From DATKYQ01 sp035528415 (lineage in GTDB: Bacteria; Myxococcota; B64-G9): a stretch of 64,000 nucleotides of DNA. The translations under genes were made by a program, and so were the position numbers. The stretch lies in the NCBI GenBank assembly GCA_035528415.1, contig DATKYQ010000064.1:1-64000 (forward strand), in the 5' to 3' direction. Position 1 is the stretch's first letter. Each line of letters starts with the position of its first letter. This document shows, in pieces, positions 58,679 through 64,000 of the stretch. The notes beneath the pieces were generated by a model. That model was not told where the DNA came from and made no database searches. It was given only the letters and a program-made list of their open reading frames with translations.

Positions 58679-60649
58679 CTATTTTATCGGAGTGGCTCGC
58701 AAGGCGGCCTTGCCGTTTTTCACGTACACTTGGAACTTGACTGAGCGACATTTGTAGCGCGTCTTGAGATCGTTCGTGTTCTTGCGCAGCTTTTCGGAGA
58801 AACGATCGTATGTCAGGCCGGTGGTGGGCTCGCCGCACTGTTTCTTGGTCACTACGAACTGGTCGAAGACGTCCTTGAAGTGAGCGTCTGCAGCCGGAGC
58901 CGGTCTCTGGGATACGGGAGGCCTGGGCAAGATCGACGGCGGGGAGGGTGGGGGAGGAATCGACGCCGCGGCCGATTCAAGATCCGACTCGCCTCCCTGC
59001 GCCAGGTTGAGCAACTCGCTGGGAACCTGGGCGATCACCGTCGCATCCGGCCGATAGTCGGAAGAAGTGATCTGTTCATCCAGGCCGGTGTCGAGGTCCG
59101 GTGGCGTCTCGAAAACCATGGCTCCAGAGTCGAACATGGGCGCCGGCGCGGGTGGAATCTCGGGGGCCACGAAAGCGTGTTTTTCCACCGCCCGCACGGG
59201 CGGAGGCCTGCTCACGTCCGGGCGAGCCATATCGGGAACGAACGGCTCGACCTCACGGGTGTCCTCTTGTCCATCGAACATTCCAGCCAACTCGCCGGGT
59301 AGTTCAACCCTTGGGCCTGCCGGTCTACCGGACGGACTTGCGGTAACCGCTGGAGGCGGTACAACCGGCACGGAAGCGGGCGGTTGGGATTCTCGACCAG
59401 TGTCGGGTGGCGCGCTTTCCATAGCGCCCCCGAGCAGGCTTTCGAAATCAAGAGAGGACACTGGCGCGGACGGTTTGCCGGCTGGCGTTTCCGGGGGCGC
59501 TTCAACCTTGCCCGAAAGGGCGCCGGACAGGAACATTGAAGAGTCGGCATGCACGCCGGCCTGTTTTGACCCGTTTGTCGCAAACTGCTGTATGTCCCGG
59601 GCAAGCTCGGCCATCGTGCCCGAGAACGAATCTGCATTCAGCGAAGTCGAACTGCCTTCCGCCATGAGCTTGACGCCGTCCAGCAGGCGGGATAGGTCCT
59701 TTGCGGTCTTGCTGCCGGAAAGCAGCAGGCTGATGAGAATGCCGAGGATCAGAAGGGCGGCCAGCGCCATGAAAATCGTTTTCTGGGCCTTGGCCAGCGG
59801 CTCCACCAGGCCGGCCAAAGGCAGGGCGATCGCCAGGTGCAGCGGGTCCGTACCTCCTGGAATGCTTACGATCTTGGCCGCGTAAGCGTCTTTCAGCCCG
59901 GACAACAATGGCACCTTCTCGAGTTGTCCAAAGCGCACGATCTCTTTCTTGTCGAGATCAGATACGAGGGAAGGCGCTGCCTTGCCCTCGATGGTCGTGG
60001 CCATGATCTTGTCGCCGGCGAAAAGGACGGCTTGCAGTCCCGAATGGTGGACAAGCCTGCCAAGCGACGTCGAATCGATCTCGCCCGTGGACATCAGGCA
60101 TCCGCTGATGCTGCCGGACGCCGACAGGATCGGAACCACCGCCACCTGGAGAACCTTGCCGGAAAGCTCATATAACCCGTCGCGTGAAACGCCGGTGAGG
60201 CACTCGGCAACGGCAGGGAGCCCCTTGAGTCTGTCTCCGAACTTCGTGCCATCCGGAACACTGGCAACCACCAGGCCGTCTTTAGACAGCGCCAGAACAC
60301 GGTCGAGCTTGCGCATCTTGCGTATCTCGGTAAGCACGGGAAGTAGTTTCGAATTAGCATCTTTGAGCAGCTGCGAAAGCTCTTCCCGGGGAGTGTCGGC
60401 GGCCACTGGATCGATTTTACCCACCGCAAGCGAGAGCTTCGGGTCGCGAGAGTGAAAAGACAACTTCTGGATTGACTCGAAGGCCCTGACCCGCAACAGG
60501 TCGAGTATCTCCAGGTCAACTCCAGCAAGTTGCGACTCGATCCGGGCCTGGACTTGCTTTTGGTAGAATTGATTCAGCCCATAAACCGCGCCGGCTCCCG
60601 ACGCTCCGACAATGAGGATGACAACGATGACCGCCTTGGCTCTCGACAT
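58679..60649 (-). CDS. MXAN_5187-like membrane sensor protein
   Basis: 656 residues. TM1 ~5-25, an extracytoplasmic domain ~30-285 with a dCACHE-like pattern (LDRVLALSKDGLVVASVPDGTKFGDRL, ISGCLMSTGEIDS), TM2 ~290-312. A long Pro/Ser/Ala-rich cytoplasmic linker spans ~375-590. The last ~60 residues (FKDVFDQFVVTKKQCGEPTTGLTYDRFSEKLRKN, VKFQVYVKNGKAALRATPIK) match from memory the C-terminal domain of the myxobacterial MXAN_5187 family, of unknown function. No kinase or methyl-accepting domain. Followed upstream, 20 bases away, by the cupredoxin-like gene on the same strand. Confidence 0.8.
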   Translation of the reverse strand: MSRAKAVIVVILIVGASGAGAVYGLNQFYQKQVQARIESQLAGVDLEILDLLRVRAFESIQKLSFHSRDPKLSLAVGKIDPVAADTPREELSQLLKDANSKLLPVLTEIRKMRKLDRVLALSKDGLVVASVPDGTKFGDRLKGLPAVAECLTGVSRDGLYELSGKVLQVAVVPILSASGSISGCLMSTGEIDSTSLGRLVHHSGLQAVLFAGDKIMATTIEGKAAPSLVSDLDKKEIVRFGQLEKVPLLSGLKDAYAAKIVSIPGGTDPLHLAIALPLAGLVEPLAKAQKTIFMALAALLILGILISLLLSGSKTAKDLSRLLDGVKLMAEGSSTSLNADSFSGTMAELARDIQQFATNGSKQAGVHADSSMFLSGALSGKVEAPPETPAGKPSAPVSSLDFESLLGGAMESAPPDTGRESQPPASVPVVPPPAVTASPSGRPAGPRVELPGELAGMFDGQEDTREVEPFVPDMARPDVSRPPPVRAVEKHAFVAPEIPPAPAPMFDSGAMVFETPPDLDTGLDEQITSSDYRPDATVIAQVPSELLNLAQGGESDLESAAASIPPPPSPPSILPRPPVSQRPAPAADAHFKDVFDQFVVTKKQCGEPTTGLTYDRFSEKLRKNTNDLKTRYKCRSVKFQVYVKNGKAALRATPIK

Positions 60650-60669
60650 TTAGGATCCTCTTTCGGCTT

Positions 60670-61614
60670 CTATTCGTCCTCTATTTCTATCTCTGGCTCG
60701 ACGTTCTCGAATGCGGGATTGCTTCCCTCGTCAGGTTTCGGCTTAAGCGGTTTCTTTACAGCCGGGGGCTTCTTCACGGTCGGGGGCTTCTTCACGGCCG
60801 GGGGCTTCTTCACGACCGGCGGCTTCTTCACGGCCGGGGGCTTCTTCACGACCGGTGGCTTCTTCACGGCCGGGGGCTTCTTCACGGCCGGGGGCTTCTT
60901 CTCGACCGGCGGCTTCTTTTCGACTAGCGGTTCCCGGTTGCCGGTCTCGGTTTCTGCTTCTTGGGAGGGATTCTTTTCGGCGGCTCCCATGGCGACCTGC
61001 AACGTGCCTGTAGCGGGCACATTGATTTCCGTCTCCCAGCGGAACTTCCCCTCGTAGAATGCCTTTACCTTATAACTACCCGCCGGAACTCTGTTAAAGG
61101 CGAAACGACCATGTTCGTCGGCCCTGGTGGACAGTGACGCGTCCAGGACAAGAACCGTAGTCCGCATGAACGGATAATGTGCGCAGCCGACCACAGAGGT
61201 TCCTGGCGAGATGAAACGCTGTTCATGCGGCTTGGAAGACTGCAATCCGGAGAACTGGAAGGCATTTGTGCCCTTGGCGGTGCAAGAATAGGGGTGATCG
61301 TCTAGATTCTTGAAGATCAGGCTACCCTCGGCCCGGACGGTAACCAAGGCGGAACCGAAGGCATATCCCGATATTTCAACCACCTGTCCGGAGTCTTCTG
61401 TCTTCTGCTCGCCCAACTGCCCGCCCTGGAGCACGACAACGACGGGAGGATGGGACATCTTTTCGGCCGCTGTCCCGGCCGAGTCCAGGCGCCAGAAACA
61501 GGCATCAAGAGCGCGTTTGTGAGAAACTCCGGGCTTGACCACTCCGGAGATGTTGCCGGCAAAAGCGCTGCCGCCAAGCAGCAAGGCAACCACGAAAAAC
61601 GGACACCGACGCAT
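60670..61614 (-). CDS. Exported cupredoxin-like protein with KPP-repeat tail
   Basis: 314 residues; TTGGAG site before the ATG at 61614. Signal peptide FFVVALLLGGSAFA. Residues ~25-155 resemble cupredoxin-like modules of the 'methylamine utilisation' type: FKNLDDHPYSC and GCAHYPFMRTTVLVLD. The copper site would be His, Cys, His, Met, but the spacing CAHYPFM (C-x-H-x3-M) differs from the usual C-x2-H. A carboxypeptidase-regulatory-like segment follows (DEHGRFAFNRVPAGSYKVKAFYEGKF). Residues ~235-290 are tandem KKPPAV/KKPPVV repeats, ending acidic. Periplasmic or cell-wall spanning role is inferred. Probably co-transcribed with the MXAN_5187-like gene. Confidence 0.78.
   Translation of the reverse strand: MRRCPFFVVALLLGGSAFAGNISGVVKPGVSHKRALDACFWRLDSAGTAAEKMSHPPVVVVLQGGQLGEQKTEDSGQVVEISGYAFGSALVTVRAEGSLIFKNLDDHPYSCTAKGTNAFQFSGLQSSKPHEQRFISPGTSVVGCAHYPFMRTTVLVLDASLSTRADEHGRFAFNRVPAGSYKVKAFYEGKFRWETEINVPATGTLQVAMGAAEKNPSQEAETETGNREPLVEKKPPVEKKPPAVKKPPAVKKPPVVKKPPAVKKPPVVKKPPAVKKPPTVKKPPAVKKPLKPKPDEGSNPAFENVEPEIEIEDE
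60750..60925 (-). repeat. 15-base tandem repeat coding KKPPAV-type units
   Basis: Roughly eleven copies of a 15-base unit (read on the + strand as ggggcttcttcacgg with variants) inside the cupredoxin-like gene, each encoding KKPPA/V/T. Variation at single positions gives the alternating Ala and Val. Confidence 0.85.
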
Positions 61615-61642
61615 GTTAATACTCCAATCGCGACCTCGGCAG

Positions 61643-61671
61643 AAGATATGTCAAAGCCCGAATAATGTCAA
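61643..61671 (-). promoter_or_regulatory. Sigma70-type promoter of the cupredoxin-like/MXAN_5187 operon
   Basis: On the - strand TTGACA (61671-61666), 17-base spacer, TATCTT (61648-61643). Perfect -35 and 4 of 6 for the -10. About 29 bases before the ATG at 61614. A second TTGACA-like site overlaps the spacer. Confidence 0.65.
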
Positions 61672-61729
61672 GTTGCGACAAACACGCATTATTTTTGATA
61701 CTGAACCCGCGCGCTGGATTTCCACCCGT

Positions 61730-61758
61730 TTGACAGGCACCAGGCTTTGAAGTACACG
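61730..61758 (+). promoter_or_regulatory. Possible promoter of the UbiA-type gene
   Basis: TTGACA (61730-61735), 17-base spacer, TACACG (61753-61758). Perfect -35, poor -10 (3 of 6). The predicted start would lie within about two bases of ATG 61767, which would make the message leaderless; no binding site precedes that ATG. Confidence 0.4.
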
Positions 61759-61766
61759 GCCATATA

Positions 61767-62639
61767 ATGACCGTTGTCTGGCTAAAACTCTTGCGACCGA
61801 CTCACTGGGTGAAGAACTTATTTGTCATGGCGCCTCTGTTGTTCGCACGCGGGCTTTTCACTAGCAACCTGTTTTTTACGGCCTTGCTGGCCTGCGCTCT
61901 GTTTTGTGTTCTCAGTTCCAGTGTCTACATAATCAATGACGTCATGGACGCCGAACAGGATCGCAAACATCCGCTGAAATCTCACCGTCCGGTGGCCTGT
62001 GGCCTTGTCGATCCGGGCCGGGCAGTTGCGGTCGGCACCATCCTGGCCTTGGGAAGCCTGGGTTTGGCGTTTGTTCTCGACGCCGGCTTCGGTCTTATCG
62101 GTGCCGCATATCTGGCAATCAACCTCCTTTATTCACGCTGGTTGAAGCGCCTGGCCTTCGTGGACGTTGCGGTCATAGCCCTCGGGTTCGTACTACGGGT
62201 CATTTCCGGCGCTTTGGCTATCGGCGTTTCGTTTTCCAGCTGGCTCGTCGTTTGCACATTCTGCCTGGCCTATCTTCTGGCTATTGGCAAGAGACGGCAC
62301 GAACTGGAGATTTGCGGTGAGGCAGGGGCAGTTGGTCGGAGATCTCTTTCGGGTTACACGCGGGCGTCGCTGCGCTGGACCGAGTGGATCCTTGCCGGAG
62401 TAACGATAGCCTCCTATGTGGCCTACACTCTGGCGCCGGGCACGCGTGCCAAGTTTGGCACCTTAAACCTCCTGTACACCTTGCCCTTTCCCGTATTTGG
62501 AATAGTGCGCTACCTCAGGCTGGTTGTCACCAGACGCGAAAAGGTGCCAACCGAGGCGCTGGTCACGGATGTTCCCTCGCTACTCAACCTGGTCGGGTGG
62601 GTTGTCGCGGTTGTGCTGATTATCTACGATGTCGTCTGA
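61767..62639 (+). CDS. UbiA-family prenyltransferase, decaprenyl-phosphate phosphoribosyltransferase-like
   Basis: 290 residues, eight to nine membrane helices. First Asp motif NDVMDAEQDRKHPLKSHRP (N57, D58, D61, D65), and second motif YSRWLKRLAFVDV. The N-terminal LLRPTHWVKNLFVMAPLLF and the RRSLSGYTRASL segment fit the DPPR-synthase branch, which attaches phosphoribose to a polyprenyl phosphate to start pentose donor synthesis. Substrate is inferred by family only. No binding site before ATG 61767. Its last 20 bases overlap the convergent lpxH-like gene. Confidence 0.85.
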   Translation: MTVVWLKLLRPTHWVKNLFVMAPLLFARGLFTSNLFFTALLACALFCVLSSSVYIINDVMDAEQDRKHPLKSHRPVACGLVDPGRAVAVGTILALGSLGLAFVLDAGFGLIGAAYLAINLLYSRWLKRLAFVDVAVIALGFVLRVISGALAIGVSFSSWLVVCTFCLAYLLAIGKRRHELEICGEAGAVGRRSLSGYTRASLRWTEWILAGVTIASYVAYTLAPGTRAKFGTLNLLYTLPFPVFGIVRYLRLVVTRREKVPTEALVTDVPSLLNLVGWVVAVVLIIYDVV

Positions 62640-63384
62640 TTTCTATGGGATCGGGAGGCAACAGTTCACCGCCGGGAAAGCGATGCAGGCTCAGGTGATT
62701 ATCGCAAAACAGCAGGTAACTGCCGCCGATAACGGCGGGGCCTGGGTTGGCGATCACGAGGTTTCCCACCTGTTCGAGAAGCGGCTTGTGGGTATGCGCA
62801 AAGATCGAGGCGACTGCTCCGCTGGCACGACCCTCCTCCATGGCCAGGGCCCGGGCCGAAGCTGATTCGTTCATCCGTCCTGGCCACGTTTTCAGGCGAC
62901 TGAGATTCGCGAAAGCCAGCGCGAAGCGGAACACAATCTCATCTGAAAGCAAGTGATCGCGTGCGAAACGCAGCACGGGGCCTTGCAGCGCCCCGCGCAG
63001 CACGCGTGTGCCAAAATCCATGCGGCTGGTGCGATCACCGTGCATGAGGCGAAAACCACAGCCGTCAAACATAAGCGATGCTGGGCCGGGCCAGATAGAA
63101 GCCCGATCCAGACCCGGAGTCCGGGAACACAGATCGAAATCGTGGTTGCCCTCGATGTAGTGCAGCGGGTAAAAGTCTCCCATGGCATCGAGGATTTCCC
63201 GGTAGGTCCGGATCGCTGTGCGGTTGAAGCCGGCCATGAAGTCGAAAAGATCGCCCAGGACCACCAGGCCCATCCGCCGGGAAGCCCAGTCGCGAAGAAA
63301 ACGGGCCAGCGCCCGCTGGTTCTTGTCGGCTGGACCCCTCAGGTGGGCGTCTGCCAGGAACAGGACTTGTCGTCCGGCGCTCAT
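62620..63384 (-). CDS. lpxH: LpxH-like UDP-2,3-diacylglucosamine hydrolase / metallophosphoesterase
   Basis: 254 residues from ATG 63384. Calcineurin-like motifs in order: DAH (D12, H14), GDLFDF (~44-49), GNHD (~79-82), MHGDRTS, AHTHKP. The layout with LFDFMAGFN and HYIEGNHDF fits LpxH, which makes lipid X in lipid A synthesis at the inner membrane; other UDP-sugar diphosphatases are possible. Start overlaps the trmB stop by ATGA. End overlaps the UbiA-type gene by 20 bases. Confidence 0.87.
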   Translation of the reverse strand: MSAGRQVLFLADAHLRGPADKNQRALARFLRDWASRRMGLVVLGDLFDFMAGFNRTAIRTYREILDAMGDFYPLHYIEGNHDFDLCSRTPGLDRASIWPGPASLMFDGCGFRLMHGDRTSRMDFGTRVLRGALQGPVLRFARDHLLSDEIVFRFALAFANLSRLKTWPGRMNESASARALAMEEGRASGAVASIFAHTHKPLLEQVGNLVIANPGPAVIGGSYLLFCDNHLSLHRFPGGELLPPDPIEIRRHRR

Positions 63385-64000
63385 CGCTCCAACCGTTTGT
63401 TGTCCGCCAGCACGTAGGCCATGCTCGTGAAGGGAATTCCCAGCTCGATGCACTTCTTCTCACGGTGGGAACGCAGGCAGCCCATCCACTCGTCATGCAC
63501 TTGTAGTGCGTCGATTTCATCGAAGCTTTCGCTGTTCGAGAACAAGGCACGGATCTCGGCGGCCAAGTCGGGTACATCCGTTTGCAGATATATCCAACCC
63601 CCCTCCACCAGAAAAGATGCCAGTTGTTCGATCATTGCGGGCTGGATCAGGCGGCGTTTGCGGTGGCGTTTCTTCCACCAGGGATCGGGGTGATGGATCG
63701 TGAAGGCATTGATGCTGCCGCGGCGGAACAGGATCGGCAAGTCCTCTAAAATGTCGCAGCGGATTGCAAGCAAGTTGCCAAGATCCTCCGCGCTACAGCG
63801 GTCTCGCAGGTGTTCGATCCACTTCTTGCGCGAATCCAGTGCAACGACGTTTATTCCAGGACGGATGACCGCCGCCTGCCAGGCATAATCCCCACGACCG
63901 CAGCCCAGATCGACCTCGATCGGCGCCGTGCGCCCGAATGCCGCCCGCCAGTCGGGCGGCGATGGATCGACGTTGCGCTGCAGGGTGCTTCTCCTGAGTG
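63381..64000 (-). CDS. trmB: tRNA (guanine-N7-)-methyltransferase TrmB (5' end outside window)
   Basis: 206 residues visible; the frame is open to the window edge and the start codon lies beyond it. The SAM-binding motif VDLGCGRGDYAW appears near the edge and the catalytic and binding segment HHPDPWWKKRHRKRRL further in, followed by GWIYLQTDV. Methylates G46 of tRNAs. Overlaps the lpxH-like start by ATGA, so both are on one transcript. Confidence 0.94.
   Translation of the reverse strand, partial: LRRSTLQRNVDPSPPDWRAAFGRTAPIEVDLGCGRGDYAWQAAVIRPGINVVALDSRKKWIEHLRDRCSAEDLGNLLAIRCDILEDLPILFRRGSINAFTIHHPDPWWKKRHRKRRLIQPAMIEQLASFLVEGGWIYLQTDVPDLAAEIRALFSNSESFDEIDALQVHDEWMGCLRSHREKKCIELGIPFTSMAYVLADNKRLER

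Noticed and set aside
61763..61768. Perfect TATAAT at the UbiA-type start codon
   Set aside because: It overlaps ATG 61767, and no -35 lies 16-18 bases upstream; taken as coincidence.

Overview
The window looks like one contiguous piece of chromosome from a GC-rich, Gram-negative bacterium of the myxobacterial/deltaproteobacterial type. Evidence for this: an LpxH-like lipid A hydrolase and several outer-membrane barrel proteins; a MopE-type Cys-rich surface protein with a MYXO-CTERM-like tail; large lipoproteins built of 'choice-of-anchor' (ASH-like) repeats; a MXAN_5187-type sensor; eukaryote-like Ser/Thr kinase and FHA signalling proteins; and Lys/Ala-rich tails. The assignment is inference from gene content, not from a phylogenetic marker analysis. 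No rRNA, tRNA, CRISPR array, insertion sequence or prophage was seen, and coding density is very high (no gene-free stretch reaches 300 bases; the largest are 47116-47337, 56002-56217 and 40381-40563, all holding promoters or terminators).

Region 1 (1-14899, all +): the end of tuf, then the S10-spc-alpha ribosomal superoperon in canonical order through secY, adk, map, rpoA and rplQ. Two genes are missing from their usual places: rplC (L3) between rpsJ and rplD, where only 14 bases separate the two genes, and infA between map and rpmJ. Many junctions are ATGA/GTGA-type overlaps. L17 carries a histone-H1-like Lys/Ala/Pro tail.

Region 2 (14913-32515): a small - strand cluster (Cys-motif protein, unknown protein, PEGA/barrel protein) diverges from a + strand envelope-signalling run. 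The run starts with a transmembrane Ser/Thr kinase fused to a C-terminal TonB domain, followed by an outer-membrane barrel protein, an ECF-type sigma factor, an overlapping zinc-finger/FecR/TPR anti-sigma protein, a Ycf48/MopE-type surface protein, and two giant lipoproteins (one ending in a seven-motif FG-GAP propeller, one in a VWA domain). A small unknown protein and a cupin end the run.

Region 3 (32494-36687, -): GT-C-like membrane protein, YjbQ and TruD as one operon.

Region 4 (36754-48348, +): a c-di-GMP and Tad-pilus region: a PilZ protein with its own promoter, two stand-alone MshEN-domain proteins, a DUF2085 membrane protein, a zinc-ribbon protein, then CpaB, TadB, TadC, two transmembrane FHA proteins and a TPR lipoprotein. 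The Tad ATPase, secretin and pilin are not in the window.

Region 5 (48518-56146, +): a tightly packed set of a PBP1A-type peptidoglycan synthase, an exported FG-GAP-like protein, an orphan family-5 solute-binding protein and an orphan NtrY-like histidine kinase, followed by an independent transcription unit for a 41-residue, 54% lysine peptide with its own promoter and a strong intrinsic terminator.

Region 6 (56218-64000): a DsbA-like thioredoxin protein, an NSS-family transporter with its 34-residue MetS-type subunit, then convergently a MXAN_5187-type sensor and a cupredoxin-like protein with a KPP-repeat tail, a UbiA-type prenyltransferase, and convergent lpxH-like and trmB genes (trmB runs off the window end).
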